Below, one piece after another: positions 28,865-39,227 of a stretch of 64,000 bases of DNA (the stretch's first letter is position 1; each line of letters begins with the position of its first letter). Position numbers and translations under genes: made by a program. Source of the stretch: Rhizobium grahamii CCGE 502 (GTDB taxonomy: Bacteria; Pseudomonadota; Alphaproteobacteria; Rhizobiales; Rhizobiaceae); the NCBI RefSeq assembly GCF_000298315.2, contig NZ_AEYE02000005.1, positions 124,001 through 188,000 on the forward strand, written 5' to 3'. The notes beneath the pieces are model-generated. The model saw only the letters and a program-made list of their open reading frames with translations. It was not told the origin of the DNA and did not search any database.

Positions 28865-29214
28865 TCCGTCACCTCGACGTGGGTGACGCGACCGTCTTCG
28901 TTGAAGGTGATCGTCTCTTCGCCTTCCCGCACTAAGGGCTTGCCCGTCTTGCTGTGCGTCGCGCGGACCGACCAAACGGCACGGCCGGCATGGGGGCTGA
29001 CCTTCTCGACCAGCGTGTTGATTGCTGTCTGGTCTGGGTAATCGTCGAAATATTTGCGGAAGGCGACCATGATCTCGGCTCGCCCGGACAAGCTGCCCAC
29101 GCCATTCGAGACATAGGTCGCGTCATCCGCGAAATAGTCCTCGATCATATCGAAATCGAGCGCGTTGATCGCGCCATGGAAGCGTTTGATTTCCTCAACC
29201 GGATCGAATGCCAT
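28849..29214 (-). CDS. SnoaL-like / nuclear transport factor 2 fold protein
   Basis: The 121-residue protein has the NTF2-like cone fold: INALDFDMIEDYFADDATYVSNG at the start, GRAEIMVAFRKYFDDYPD in the middle and a C-terminal strand pair with VREGEETITFNEDGRVTHVEVTDY. Members include isomerases, cyclases and binding proteins; the role here is unknown. It lies 2 bases after the HAD gene and may be co-transcribed with mutY. Confidence 0.82.
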   Translation of the reverse strand: MAFDPVEEIKRFHGAINALDFDMIEDYFADDATYVSNGVGSLSGRAEIMVAFRKYFDDYPDQTAINTLVEKVSPHAGRAVWSVRATHSKTGKPLVREGEETITFNEDGRVTHVEVTDYREF

Positions 29215-29216
29215 GG

Positions 29217-29825
29217 TCAGAGCCTCACGCCGCGCGCTGCAAGATCGGCGCGCAGCTTGTCGGCGCCGGTGAAGAGAACCGCATCCCAGCCGGCCGCTTT
29301 CGCACCTTCGACGTTGGGGGCGGAGTCGTCGATGAAGATCGTCGCCCCCGGATTGAGGCCGAAACTCTTGGCGTGTGTTTCGTAAATAGCAATATCGGGC
29401 TTGATGAGACCCACATCGCCGGAAACGGTCACGCCGCGCGGCTTGGTCAGGAATGGAAAGCGTACTTGTGCCTCGCGGAAGGTATCGGATGCGAAGTTCG
29501 TCAGCATCGTCACGTCCTGGCCATCGTCAATCAGCCCTTCCATGATGGCAACGCTGTCATCGTAGGCATGCGAGACCATTTCGTGCCAGTGCTTGCGGAA
29601 GGCCCGGATGTGCTCCTCGCGGTCCGGATGAACCTCGATCAACAGAGCTTCGGCATCGGCCCAGGCGCGACCGCGGTCCTGCTCGACGTTCCAGTCGTGG
29701 GTGCAGACATTGTCGAAAAACCACTTGCGTTCAGTCTCGTCGGGGATGAGGCGGCTGAAAGGGATACTCGGATCGTAATGGATGAGTACTTTTCCAATGT
29801 CGAAAACAATATGCTCGATGGGCAT
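29217..29825 (-). CDS. HAD-like hydrolase (FDIGKVL type)
   Basis: The 202-residue protein has motif I FDIGKVL, with the nucleophile Asp followed by Ile and Gly, as in the haloacid-dehalogenase-like branch; motif II LTNFASD; the motif III Lys in GLIKPDIAIYE; and motif IV FIDDSAPNVEGAKAAGW. It is 3 bases downstream of mutY. Substrate unknown. Confidence 0.88.
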   Translation of the reverse strand: MPIEHIVFDIGKVLIHYDPSIPFSRLIPDETERKWFFDNVCTHDWNVEQDRGRAWADAEALLIEVHPDREEHIRAFRKHWHEMVSHAYDDSVAIMEGLIDDGQDVTMLTNFASDTFREAQVRFPFLTKPRGVTVSGDVGLIKPDIAIYETHAKSFGLNPGATIFIDDSAPNVEGAKAAGWDAVLFTGADKLRADLAARGVRL

Positions 29826-29828
29826 CGA

Positions 29829-30923
29829 TTAATCCTTGGCATGTTTGAACGCGAGCGGGATAGCCGCGGTGATTGCTTTTTTCATGACGGTCGGCAGCGC
29901 CTGCGAGTCAAGATTTGTAACCGCCTCCCACCAACCGTTATCCGTTTGAATTCGCGAAGGTATCGCGACGCGGTAAATCGACAGCCTGAGCTCGAAATGA
30001 GTGAAGACGTGTGTCACCGTCCCGCAAGGCTCCCAGGCTGCCGGAAACGGTGCCCCGTCGGCCGATGTCTCGCCGTCCTGCCGCGCCGTCCAGTGGGTCG
30101 TCGGCACCTCGGTCATGCCGCCGAGCAGGCCGCTCTCGATGCGACGCCGCAGCAGAACCTTGCCATCCGCCGTAACCGCGATGAAGGCTGCGCCTTGGCG
30201 GATCGGCTTTTCCTTCTTGGCTGCCTTGACCGGGAAGTGCTCCGGATCGTGCAGGCGCAGCGCCTCACAGGATCCCCTGAAGGGACAGAGCGAACAGGCT
30301 GGCCGCTTCGGCGTGCAGATCGTCGCACCGAGATCCATCATCGCTTGTGCGAAGTCGCCGGGCCGATCTTTAGGTGTCAGCAGAGCCACCTTCTGCTTCA
30401 TGTCAGGTTTGGCAGCGGGCAGGGGCGTGGCGATAGCGTAGAGCCGCGAGATCACCCGCTCGACATTGCCGTCCATCACGGCTGCCTGCCGGTTGAAGGC
30501 GATCGCGGCCACTGCGGCGGCTGTATAGTCGCCGATGCCGGGAAGCGATTTCAGCCCGTCCTCGCTATCGGGAAAGACGCCGTCGTGGTCACGCGTCACC
30601 GCCTCGGCGCATTTCTTCAGGTTGCGGGCGCGCGCGTAGTATCCAAGCCCGGCCCAGGCAGCCATGACGTCTTCGCTGGGAGCATCGGCAAGGTCGCGGA
30701 CGGTCGGCCAGCGCGCCAGGAAATTGGCGAAGTAGGGCTTCACCGCCGGCACCGTGGTTTGTTGCAGCATCACCTCGGAGAGCCAGACATGGTAGGGATC
30801 GGCCTTGATGCCGCGCGCCGCCATCGGCGGCGAGATGCGCCATGGCAGGTCACGATGGTGCCGGTCATACCAGTCGAGAAGGGGCTTGGCAGCGGGCGCG
30901 TCCAGTGTCGTCGATGTCATCAT
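29829..30923 (-). CDS. mutY: A/G-specific adenine DNA glycosylase
   Basis: It removes adenine mispaired with 8-oxoguanine. The 364-residue protein has the helix-hairpin-helix LPGIGDYTAAAVAAIAF with catalytic Asp in VMDGNVERVISR, and the [4Fe-4S] ligands Cys-X6-Cys-X2-Cys-X5-Cys in CTPKRPACSLCPFRGSC. The C-terminal NUDIX-like domain that reads 8-oxoG is present (residues about 230-360). First gene of the mutY, HAD, SnoaL run. Confidence 0.95.
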   Translation of the reverse strand: MMTSTTLDAPAAKPLLDWYDRHHRDLPWRISPPMAARGIKADPYHVWLSEVMLQQTTVPAVKPYFANFLARWPTVRDLADAPSEDVMAAWAGLGYYARARNLKKCAEAVTRDHDGVFPDSEDGLKSLPGIGDYTAAAVAAIAFNRQAAVMDGNVERVISRLYAIATPLPAAKPDMKQKVALLTPKDRPGDFAQAMMDLGATICTPKRPACSLCPFRGSCEALRLHDPEHFPVKAAKKEKPIRQGAAFIAVTADGKVLLRRRIESGLLGGMTEVPTTHWTARQDGETSADGAPFPAAWEPCGTVTHVFTHFELRLSIYRVAIPSRIQTDNGWWEAVTNLDSQALPTVMKKAITAAIPLAFKHAKD

Positions 30924-31017
30924 TTGCCGTCGTGAGGGGAAGTGCCCTATACTTGGCGAAGCAATGCCGCGCGATCAAGGCAGTGGTGCCTGAACGCAGC
31001 GCGATCTGAAGGTTTCA

Positions 31018-31506
31018 ATGAGTTATCCACGCAAAGGTGAAAAGCAGATCTCCGAATTGACCAATGGGTTGATCGATCCGGTGCTCGCAAAGCGCGCCGG
31101 CATCAACACCGCTCTGCTCGGTTCGTGGGATGAGATCGCCGGCGAGGAATTTGCCGATTGTACTCGGCCGGAAAAGATCGCCTGGGCGAGGGGCAACGAT
31201 GACGGCGGTTTCCGCCCCGGCGTGCTTACCATCGCCTGTGAGGGCGCACGAGCCCTTTTTCTGACGCATGCGCAGGGCGAACTGATCCAGCGCGTCAACA
31301 GCTTCTTCGGTTTCGCCGCCGTTCACCAGATCCGCATCGTCCAGAAGCCTGTCTATCAAGCGATCAAGCGCTCCCGTACACCTCCGCCGCTAAAGGGTGC
31401 GGCAGCCGCAAAACTGGATGAGATGATGGAAGGGATCGAAGGCGACAAGCTGCGCGAAGCGGTAAAGCGTCTTGGAACGGCCGTGTTGGGAAAGCGCGGG
31501 CGCTAG
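31018..31506 (+). CDS. DUF721 / DciA-like protein
   Basis: The 162-residue protein has the DUF721 core: an N-terminal segment LTNGLIDPVLAKRAGINTALL, W in GSWDEIAGEEFADCTRPEKI, then a basic strand-helix region LTHAQGELIQRVNSFFG. DciA proteins load the DnaB helicase at replication start in bacteria without DnaC, which applies to Rhizobiales. Divergent from mutY. Confidence 0.82.
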   Translation: MSYPRKGEKQISELTNGLIDPVLAKRAGINTALLGSWDEIAGEEFADCTRPEKIAWARGNDDGGFRPGVLTIACEGARALFLTHAQGELIQRVNSFFGFAAVHQIRIVQKPVYQAIKRSRTPPPLKGAAAAKLDEMMEGIEGDKLREAVKRLGTAVLGKRGR

Positions 31507-31665
31507 CGCTTCCAAGTATTGCTCCCGCAATTCTGTCCGCAATTTAATCTGGCGGTCCAACCAAGGTCACAATTCTTTGAAGAAAGTTGGCGAACCGTGC
31601 CTTGTTCGGGGCATCGAGCCGTTATATCGCACTCACAGCCACTACTCTCATTTATGGGGAACTTC

Positions 31666-32358
31666 ATGCCGATTTCCGAAATGCAACTGACGAAACGCCA
31701 GCTTCTGGGCGGCGTGGCTGCCGCGACCGCGACGCTTGCGGTTTTCAGCACCGCGCAGGCCGCTGTCGAAATGCCTAAGCCCGATGGCGACGTCGACATG
31801 GCTGCGGTGCTGAAGCCGGGTGAGTTGCCGGAAATGGCACTGGGCAAGGAAGACGCACCGGTCACGATCGTCGAATACATGTCGATGACCTGCCCACACT
31901 GCGCCCACTTCCACACGACGACCTTCGATGAAATCAAGAAGAAGTACGTCGATGCCGGCAAGGTGCGTTTCATCATCCGCGAATTCCCGTTCGATCCGCG
32001 CGCGGCTGCCGCCTTCATGCTGGCGCGCTGCAATCCTTCCAAGCCGGAAGAATTGAGCACGGCCGAACAGTATTTCCCAATGGTTGCCATGCTGTTCAAG
32101 CAGCAGCAGACCTGGGCGGCCGCAGATGATGGCCGCGGCGCACTGCTTCAGATGTCCAAACTTGCTGGATTTACTGAGGATAGCTTCACGAAGTGCTTGA
32201 CGAACCAGAAGCTGCTGGATCAAGTGAATGCAACGCGGGAAAGGGGTTCCAAGGAGTTTGGCGTCAATGCCACGCCGACGTTCCTCATCAACGGCAAGCG
32301 CTATTCTGGAGACATGACGGTTGACACCATGTCGGCCCTTATCGACAGCCTGCTCTAA
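31666..32358 (+). CDS. DsbA-family periplasmic thiol oxidoreductase
   Basis: The 230-residue protein has a signal peptide (KRQLLGGVAAATATLAVFST, cleavage near AQA-AVEMP) and the thioredoxin-fold active site CPHC in MTCPHCAHFH. The cis-Pro region is NATPTFLINGKR. It should introduce disulfides into exported proteins. The start at 31666 follows GGGGAAC; a start 4 codons upstream would put the ribosome site inside the gene. Confidence 0.9.
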   Translation: MPISEMQLTKRQLLGGVAAATATLAVFSTAQAAVEMPKPDGDVDMAAVLKPGELPEMALGKEDAPVTIVEYMSMTCPHCAHFHTTTFDEIKKKYVDAGKVRFIIREFPFDPRAAAAFMLARCNPSKPEELSTAEQYFPMVAMLFKQQQTWAAADDGRGALLQMSKLAGFTEDSFTKCLTNQKLLDQVNATRERGSKEFGVNATPTFLINGKRYSGDMTVDTMSALIDSLL

Positions 32359-32378
32359 TCTGAACCGTATCCGATCGA

Positions 32379-32412
32379 GGGGCGACGGCCGAAGCCGTGC
32401 GCCCGTCTTTTG
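32379..32412 (+). terminator. terminator after the dsbA-like gene
   Basis: GGGCGACGGC and GCCGTGCGCCC pair with one bulged base around CGAA, followed by GTCTTTTG. It lies 20 bases after the stop and 25 before smc. Confidence 0.65.
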
Positions 32413-32436
32413 TTTTATCAGGCGCGGGGATACGGC

Positions 32437-35400
32437 ATGAAGTTCAATAAGCTTCGTGTCGTCGGCTTCAAGTCCTTCGTCGAACCCACCGAATTCATCA
32501 TCGAGCGCGGCTTGACCGGTATTGTCGGCCCGAACGGTTGCGGCAAGTCGAACCTCGTCGAAGCGCTCCGCTGGGTGATGGGGGAGAACTCCTACAAGAA
32601 CATGCGTGCGTCCGGCATGGACGACGTCATCTTCTCCGGCTCCGGCAATCGTCCCGCTCGCAACACTGCCGAAGTCGCGCTTTATCTCGACAATGCCGAG
32701 CGCACAGCGCCCGCCGCCTTCAACGACAGCGACGAGATCCAGGTCACCCGCCGCATCGAGCGTGAGCAGGGATCGATCTATCGCATCAACGGCAAGGAAA
32801 GCCGCGCCAAGGACGTGCAGCTTCTCTTTGCCGACGCCTCCACCGGTGCCCGTTCGCCGTCCATGGTCGGGCAGGGGCGGATCGGCGAGTTGATTTCGGC
32901 CAAGCCGCAGGCCCGCCGCCAATTGCTCGAAGAGGCAGCCGGCATATCAGGTCTGCATTCGCGGCGTCACGAAGCCGAGCTTCGCCTGCGTGCTGCCGAA
33001 AGCAATCTCGAACGCCTCGACGACGTGACATCTCAACTGGAAAGCCAGATCGAGAGCCTGAAGCGTCAGGCCCGTCAGGCAAGCCGCTTCAAGTCGCTAT
33101 CGGCGGACATCCGCGCCCGCGAGGCGCTGCTTTTGCATATCCGCTGGGTGCAGGCCAAGGAAGCGGAAGGCGAGGCCGATAGCGCGCTCAATCAGGCCAC
33201 CGTCGTCGTCGCCGAAAAGGCGCAGATGCAAATGGAGGCCGCCAAGGTTCAGGGCATTGCCAGCCTGAAGCTGCCGGAATTGCGCGAGAGCGAAGCGCGC
33301 GCCGCTGCCGCGTTGCAGCGCCTGCAGATCGCCAAGACGCAGCTGGAGGAGGATGCCAACCGCATCCTGCGCCGTCGCGACGAGTTGACCCGCCGCCTAG
33401 CACAGCTCGGCGAGGATATTCGCCGAGAGGAGCGGCTGGTTGCCGACAACGCCGAAATCCTGGCGCGGTTGGACGCCGAAGAGAGCGAGATCACCGAGAT
33501 TCTTGCCGATTCCGGCCGTTTTGCCGAGGAAACACGCGAAGCCTTCGAGGAGGCTGCGGCAAGGCTCGCTGACAGCGAGCGCATTTTCACCGCGCTGACG
33601 GCCGAACGCGCCGAGGCCGCTGCCGGGCGTAACCAGCTCGAGCGTGCCATTCGCGACCTTGCCGATCGCAAGATGCGCCTCGAGCGGCAGATGGACGAGG
33701 CCAATCGCGAGCTGTCGACCATCGGGGAGAAGATTTCCAGTCTGCCCGATCCGGAAGAGAAGCGGGCCGTGGTCGAGGCGGGCGAGCAGGCGCTTGCCGA
33801 GGCGGAAGCCGCAATCCAGAGCGTCGAGCAGGCCTTGGCCGCCGCTCGCCAAACAGAGGCCCTGTCCCGGTCTCCGGTCGATCAGGCGCGCGCAAAGCTG
33901 AATGCCATTGAAACGGAAGCCCGGACGATTTCACGCATGCTGGCGGCCGGCGCTGCCGCAGGCGAATTTGCGCCGGTTGCCGATGAGCTTCGCGTCGACC
34001 GCGGCTTCGAAACGGCGCTCGGTGCGGCGCTTGGCGACGACATCGAATCCCCGCTTGATCCCCAGGCGCCGGTTCATTGGTCCGGTAATGGTGACGGCGC
34101 CGCGGATCCGGCATTGCCATCTGGCGTGACGCCGCTGATCGATCATGTGCGCGCTCCCACGGCGCTGATCCGCCGACTCAAGCAGATCGGCCTCGTCTCC
34201 GGTTCGGATGCGGCCGCCCTGATGAAGGACCTCAAGCCTGGTCAGCGGCTGGTCACCAAGGAGGGCGCCGTCTATCGCTGGGACGGGCATGTTACAGGCG
34301 CCGATGCACCGAGTGCTGCGGCCCTCCGGCTGGCGCAGAAGAACCGGCTCGCCGAACTCGAAAGCGAAACGGCACTTGCCCGCGACATACTCGATGAAGC
34401 AGAGGAGCGCCTGGCAGGTGCTGCCGATGCGATCCGCCTTCAGGAGCAGCGCCTCGCCGAGGCACGCGAAAAGAGCCGTATCTCCGCGCGGCAACTCGCC
34501 GAGGCGCGAGACGCACTGGCAGCGGCCGAGCGGGCGTCCGGCGATCTCATCCGTCGCCGCGATGTCATTGCAGAAGCCGTCAGCCAGCTTCAGATTCAGC
34601 TCGAAGATCTCTCGATCCAGGAAGAGAACGCCCGGATCGAGTTGGAAGATGCCCCTGATCTGACCGCGATCGACGAACGGCTGCGAGCGCAGCAGGTCGA
34701 AGTCGCGACCGATCGTGGTGGGCTCGCCGAAGCGCGCGCACGCCATGAAAGCCTGAATCGCGAAAACGAAGCCCGTCAACGCCGCATCATTGCCATCGGC
34801 CAGGAGCGCGAGACCTGGCGCCAGCGCGCGGCCAGCGCCGAGGATCACATCGCCACCCTTCGCGACCGCGAGGAGGAAGCACGGGAAGAAGCGGCCGAGC
34901 TCGAAATGGCGCCCGATGAGTTCGACGACAAGCGCCGTGCGCTGTTGACCGAACTTCAGAAGGCCGAGGAAGCGCGTCGCCACGCGGCCGATGTGCTTGC
35001 TGAAGCCGAGATCGTCCAGCGCGACGCCGACCACAAGGCGGCAACGGCCCTTTCCGAACTCGCCGAAAGCCGCGAGCGTCGCGGTCGCGCCGAAGAGCGG
35101 CTGGTCTCGGCGCGTGAAAAGCGGCAGGAAACCGAGGCGCGAATTCGCGAGACACTGAACGTCGCGCCACATGAGGCTCTTCGGCTTGCTGGACTGGAGT
35201 CGCTGCAGGCAGCACCTGATCTTCGTGAGGTCGAGCGCGAACTCGAACGCCTGAAGATGGAGCGCGAGCGCCTTGGCGCGGTCAACCTGCGCGCTGAGGA
35301 AGAGCAGAAGGAACTGAGTGGCAAGCTCGAGGCGCTGATCAAGGAACGCGATGACGTGATCGATGCGATCCGCAAGTTGCGTGGCGCGATCCAGAGCCTC

Positions 35401-35898
35401 AATCGCGAGGGTCGCGAGCGCCTGCTCGCCGCCTTCGACGTTGTCAACGGCCAGTTCCAGCGTCTCTTCACCCATCTTTTCGGTGGAGGCACGGCCGAAT
35501 TGCAGCTGATCGAGTCCGATGATCCGCTCGAAGCCGGCCTGGAAATTCTCGCCCGCCCGCCCGGCAAGAAGCCGCAGACGATGACGCTTCTTTCGGGCGG
35601 CGAGCAGGCGCTGACGGCAATGGCGCTGATCTTTGCCGTCTTCCTCACCAATCCTGCCCCGATCTGCGTGCTGGACGAGGTGGACGCCCCGCTCGACGAC
35701 CACAATGTCGAGCGCTATTGCAACCTGATGGACGAAATGGCCGCATCCACCGAAACGCGTTTCGTCATCATCACTCACAATCCGATCACCATGGCGCGCA
35801 TGAACAGGCTGTTCGGCGTGACGATGGCGGAGCAGGGCGTATCGCAGCTCGTGTCGGTCGATCTGCAGACGGCTGAACAACTGCGTGAGATCGCCTAA
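32437..35898 (+). CDS. smc: chromosome segregation ATPase SMC
   Basis: The 1153-residue protein has Walker [10 protein letters not shown] near residue 35, two long coiled coils (about 165-500 and 650-990) around a hinge (about 510-640), the signature [14 protein letters not shown] and Walker [14 protein letters not shown] near the C-terminus. It forms the SMC-ScpAB complex that organises and separates chromosomes. The start at 32437 ([14 protein letters not shown]) is the family N-terminus; the frame is open to 32410. Confidence 0.96.
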   Translation: MKFNKLRVVGFKSFVEPTEFIIERGLTGIVGPNGCGKSNLVEALRWVMGENSYKNMRASGMDDVIFSGSGNRPARNTAEVALYLDNAERTAPAAFNDSDEIQVTRRIEREQGSIYRINGKESRAKDVQLLFADASTGARSPSMVGQGRIGELISAKPQARRQLLEEAAGISGLHSRRHEAELRLRAAESNLERLDDVTSQLESQIESLKRQARQASRFKSLSADIRAREALLLHIRWVQAKEAEGEADSALNQATVVVAEKAQMQMEAAKVQGIASLKLPELRESEARAAAALQRLQIAKTQLEEDANRILRRRDELTRRLAQLGEDIRREERLVADNAEILARLDAEESEITEILADSGRFAEETREAFEEAAARLADSERIFTALTAERAEAAAGRNQLERAIRDLADRKMRLERQMDEANRELSTIGEKISSLPDPEEKRAVVEAGEQALAEAEAAIQSVEQALAAARQTEALSRSPVDQARAKLNAIETEARTISRMLAAGAAAGEFAPVADELRVDRGFETALGAALGDDIESPLDPQAPVHWSGNGDGAADPALPSGVTPLIDHVRAPTALIRRLKQIGLVSGSDAAALMKDLKPGQRLVTKEGAVYRWDGHVTGADAPSAAALRLAQKNRLAELESETALARDILDEAEERLAGAADAIRLQEQRLAEAREKSRISARQLAEARDALAAAERASGDLIRRRDVIAEAVSQLQIQLEDLSIQEENARIELEDAPDLTAIDERLRAQQVEVATDRGGLAEARARHESLNRENEARQRRIIAIGQERETWRQRAASAEDHIATLRDREEEAREEAAELEMAPDEFDDKRRALLTELQKAEEARRHAADVLAEAEIVQRDADHKAATALSELAESRERRGRAEERLVSAREKRQETEARIRETLNVAPHEALRLAGLESLQAAPDLREVERELERLKMERERLGAVNLRAEEEQKELSGKLEALIKERDDVIDAIRKLRGAIQSLNREGRERLLAAFDVVNGQFQRLFTHLFGGGTAELQLIESDDPLEAGLEILARPPGKKPQTMTLLSGGEQALTAMALIFAVFLTNPAPICVLDEVDAPLDDHNVERYCNLMDEMAASTETRFVIITHNPITMARMNRLFGVTMAEQGVSQLVSVDLQTAEQLREIA

Positions 35899-35943
35899 AC
35901 AAGCCGCTGACAAAAAGCCCAAAAAAAGTCGAGCCGAATTGGC

Positions 35944-35969
35944 ACATCTTCACCATTGGGTGATGTTTT
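35944..35969 (+). terminator. terminator after smc
   Basis: CATC-TT-CACC and GGGTGATG pair around ATT, followed by TTTTTCTAC. It lies 45 bases after the smc stop. Confidence 0.6.
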
Positions 35970-35970
35970 T

Positions 35971-36174
35971 CTACTGATCTTGTATTAGAGATTGCTTCAT
36001 GTCGCTGCCGAATTGCCGCGAAGCGGTATCGGCTGCAGAGTTTTCTGTGCGACGCGATCGGAGCAGGCCTTGGGCGCTCCGGCTGTCGTATGGACGAGAC
36101 CCCCCGTCCGGTTTTTCCTGGCTGGACGGACAGAAGGCTTTGCGGGACTTTGTTGCAGTCCCGCAAAGCTTTTT
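35971..36174 (+). ncRNA. candidate small RNA or ppdK leader between smc and ppdK
   Basis: The 397 bases between smc and ppdK hold no convincing gene. They have a terminator just after smc and a second, very strong one at 36137-36174. A separate transcript is therefore expected to begin after the first and end at the second. The middle part holds further inverted repeats, such as GTCCGG and CTGGACGGAC at 36104-36131. No clear promoter was found. It could instead be the 5' part of a long ppdK leader with an attenuator. Confidence 0.35.
36137..36174 (+). terminator. strong rho-independent terminator upstream of ppdK
   Basis: GCTTTGCGGGACT (36137-36149) and AGTCCCGCAAAGC (36157-36169) form a perfect 13-base stem with a 7-base loop, followed by TTTTTC. 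It is 122 bases before the ppdK start, too far from smc (239 bases) to be its first terminator. Confidence 0.85.
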
Positions 36175-36295
36175 CTCCCTTCAATCGCTTCAGTCTGTCG
36201 CAGTTGTTGTGCGACGCAACATTTCGGCCGCATTTGTCGATTTTCATTTCAACACCAACGGATTAAGTTGATCCGGATTTGGTGTTGGGGGGAAT

Positions 36296-39019
36296 ATGAC
36301 CAAGTGGGTCTATACATTTGGCAACGGTCACGCAGAGGGTAGCGCCCTCGACGGCGAGCGTTTGGGCGGCAAAGGCGCAAACCTTGCGGAGATGTGCAAT
36401 CTTGGCCTTCCCGTTCCTCCTGGTCTGACGATCATCGCTGACGCTTGTTCCGCCTACTACAAAAACGGGCGACAGATTGCCGAGGACCTGAAAGCGCAGG
36501 TCCGAGCCGGCATCGAGCGCATTGAGGAAGCGACCGGCCGGCGCTTCGGCGCGGGTGATCAGCCGTTGTTGCTCTCAGTGCGCTCCGGCGCGCGCGTTTC
36601 GATGCCGGGAATGATGGACACTGTCCTCAATCTCGGCCTCAACGACGAAACCGTGCAGGCGCTCGGTCACGATGCCGGCGACGCCCGTTTCGCCTGGGAT
36701 AGCTACCGCCGCTTCATCCAGATGTATGCCGACGTCGTCATGCGTCTCGATCACGAAGTGTTCGAGGAAATCCTCGAGGATGAGAAGGCCAGGCTCGGTT
36801 ACGAATTTGACACGGAACTGACCGCCAGCGAATGGCAGCATGTGGTCTCGCTCTACAAGAGCATTATCGAGGAGGAACTGGGCGAGGAATTTCCCCAGGA
36901 TCCGGAAGTGCAGCTATGGGGTGCGGTCGGCGCCGTATTCTCGAGCTGGATGAGCGCCCGTGCCGTCACCTATCGCCAGCTTCACAATATTCCCGAAGTC
37001 TGGGGTACGGCCGTCAATATCCAGGCGATGGTCTTCGGCAACCACGGCAATTCGTCTGCGACCGGCGTCGCCTTCACCCGCAATCCGTCCACGGGTGACA
37101 AGTCGCTCTACGGCGAATTTCTCGTCAATGCGCAGGGCGAGGACGTCGTCGCTGGTATCCGCACGCCCCAGAGCATCACCGAGGAGGGTCGTATCAGCTC
37201 CGGTTCCGAACGACCGTCGATGGAAAAACTGATGCCTGATGCCTTCAAGGAGTTGTCGCGCATCTGCGCCGAACTCGAGGCGCACTATCGCGACATGCAG
37301 GACATCGAATTCACCATCGAGCGCGGAAAGCTGTGGATGCTGCAGACCCGCGCAGGCAAGCGTTCGACCCGTGCGGCGATGAAGATCGCCGTCGACATGG
37401 TCGATGAGAGAGTAATTACCGAAGAGGAAGCGGTGCTACGCATCGAACCCTCGTCGCTGGACCAGCTTCTGCACCCGACGATCGATCCGCGTGTGTCGCG
37501 CGAGATCATCGGCACTGGCCTTCCGGCATCGCCGGGTGCCGCGACCGGCGAGATCGTCTTCACGGCCGAAGAGGCCGTCATCGCCTCGGAGGAGGGGCGC
37601 AAGGTCATCCTTCTGCGCGTCGAGACGAGCCCGGAAGACATTCACGGCATGCACGCGGCCGAGGGCATCTTGACGACGCGTGGCGGCATGACCAGCCATG
37701 CCGCCGTAGTCGCTCGCGGCATGGGCATCCCCTGCGTGGTTGGTGCTGGCAGCATGCGCATCGATGCCCGCAACGAGCGGCTGATCGGCGTCGGCGTGAC
37801 GCTGAAGAAGGGCGACGTCATCACTATCGACGGCTCGGCGGGACAGGTCCTGAAGGGCGACGTGCAGATGATCCAGCCGGAGCTGTCCGGCGATTTCGGG
37901 CGCATCATGCAGTGGGCAGACCGCGCGCGGCGCATGACAGTGCGCACCAACGCCGATACCCCTGCCGATGCGCGCGCGGCTCGCTCCTTCGGCGCCGAAG
38001 GTATCGGCCTTTGCCGCACCGAGCACATGTTCTTTGAAGGCGACCGCATTCATCTGATGCGCGAGATGATCCTGGCGGAAGATGAGACCGGCCGCCGTGC
38101 CGCTCTCGATAGCCTGCTGCCGGTGCAGCGGCATGATTTCACCAGCCTGTTCAACGTCATGCATGGGCTGCCGGTGACGATCCGTCTGCTCGATCCGCCG
38201 CTGCACGAATTCCTGCCGAAGACGGACGAGGAGATCGCCGACGTTTCCGCCGCAATGGGCATGGATGCTGCGGCGTTGCGACAGCGCGTCGATGCGCTGC
38301 ACGAATTCAATCCGATGCTCGGGCATCGCGGCTGCCGGTTGGCGATTTCCTATCCCGAAATCGTCGAGATGCAGGCGCGCGCCATTTTCGAGGCGGCGGT
38401 TGCGGCGGCCTATGAAACGGGTGCCGCCGTCGTGCCTGAGATCATGGTGCCCCTGGTTGGGCTGCGTGCGGAGCTGGACTATGTCAAGGAGCGCATCGAC
38501 GCCATCGCCCGGGAGGTCACTGCGGAGGCCGGTATGCGGATCGATTATCTGGTCGGCACGATGATCGAATTGCCGCGTGCAGCGCTCAGGGCCCATATCA
38601 TTGCGGAAGCGGCCGAGTTCTTCTCCTTCGGCACCAACGATCTGACGCAGACGACCTTCGGCATCTCGCGCGACGATGCGTCGGCTTTCATCCCGACCTA
38701 TCAGCGCAAGGGGATCATCGAACACGATCCTTTCATTTCACTGGATTTCGATGGTGTCGGCGAGTTGATCCGCATCGCCGCCGAACGCGGTCGGCGCACC
38801 CGCAACGATATGAAGCTCGGAATCTGCGGCGAACATGGCGGAGATCCTGCATCCATCCATTTCTGCGAGGAAATCGGATTGGACTACGTGTCCTGTTCAC
38901 CCTTCCGCGTGCCGATCGCCCGCCTTGCCGCCGCGCAGGCGGTCATCAATAGCGATAGTGCCGCCAGTATGGGCGCCCGTAGTAAGACGGGTCCAACTCG
39001 AACGCCATCCCCATCATGA
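36296..39019 (+). CDS. ppdK: pyruvate, phosphate dikinase
   Basis: It interconverts pyruvate, ATP and phosphate with PEP, AMP and diphosphate. The 907-residue protein has the N-terminal ATP-grasp part (LGGKGANLAEMCNLGLPVPPG), the phosphohistidine domain with catalytic His in GGMTSHAAVVARGMGIPCVVG, and the PEP/pyruvate barrel (GIGLCRTEHMFF, and CGEHGGDP at the end). The ATG follows GGGGGGAAT. The last 74 bases overlap a gene on the other strand. Confidence 0.96.
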   Translation: MTKWVYTFGNGHAEGSALDGERLGGKGANLAEMCNLGLPVPPGLTIIADACSAYYKNGRQIAEDLKAQVRAGIERIEEATGRRFGAGDQPLLLSVRSGARVSMPGMMDTVLNLGLNDETVQALGHDAGDARFAWDSYRRFIQMYADVVMRLDHEVFEEILEDEKARLGYEFDTELTASEWQHVVSLYKSIIEEELGEEFPQDPEVQLWGAVGAVFSSWMSARAVTYRQLHNIPEVWGTAVNIQAMVFGNHGNSSATGVAFTRNPSTGDKSLYGEFLVNAQGEDVVAGIRTPQSITEEGRISSGSERPSMEKLMPDAFKELSRICAELEAHYRDMQDIEFTIERGKLWMLQTRAGKRSTRAAMKIAVDMVDERVITEEEAVLRIEPSSLDQLLHPTIDPRVSREIIGTGLPASPGAATGEIVFTAEEAVIASEEGRKVILLRVETSPEDIHGMHAAEGILTTRGGMTSHAAVVARGMGIPCVVGAGSMRIDARNERLIGVGVTLKKGDVITIDGSAGQVLKGDVQMIQPELSGDFGRIMQWADRARRMTVRTNADTPADARAARSFGAEGIGLCRTEHMFFEGDRIHLMREMILAEDETGRRAALDSLLPVQRHDFTSLFNVMHGLPVTIRLLDPPLHEFLPKTDEEIADVSAAMGMDAAALRQRVDALHEFNPMLGHRGCRLAISYPEIVEMQARAIFEAAVAAAYETGAAVVPEIMVPLVGLRAELDYVKERIDAIAREVTAEAGMRIDYLVGTMIELPRAALRAHIIAEAAEFFSFGTNDLTQTTFGISRDDASAFIPTYQRKGIIEHDPFISLDFDGVGELIRIAAERGRRTRNDMKLGICGEHGGDPASIHFCEEIGLDYVSCSPFRVPIARLAAAQAVINSDSAASMGARSKTGPTRTPSPS

Positions 39020-39227
39020 GCCTGTCGCTGTCATAGCGATACTGCGCGCGGCGGTAGAGATCGATGCGCTGCAGGCATGCGGCAAACCCGTCGGTCCTGG
39101 GTTTGAAGCCATAGCGTCGGCATTGGTCTTCGTCGGCGGCGCGCTGCTGCTCGGGCGGCAGTGCTTGGCACGCTGACAGGCTTACGGCGGCCGCGGCGAG
39201 CGCGAGGGATAAAGCGAGGATTTGCAT
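38946..39227 (-). CDS. small lipoprotein, overlapping the end of ppdK
   Basis: The 93-residue protein has a lipoprotein signal (MQILALSLALAAAAVSLSAC, lipobox LSAC) and a short mature part with paired Cys (QCRRYGFK, AACLQRIDLYRRAQYRYD) and a Tyr/Arg-rich C-terminus. The pattern QCRRYGFKPGTDAFAxCLQR is common in rhizobial small lipoproteins of unknown role. Its last 74 bases run antisense to the ppdK end. Confidence 0.75.
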   Translation of the reverse strand: MQILALSLALAAAAVSLSACQALPPEQQRAADEDQCRRYGFKPRTDGFAACLQRIDLYRRAQYRYDSDRLMMGMAFELDPSYYGRPYWRHYRY

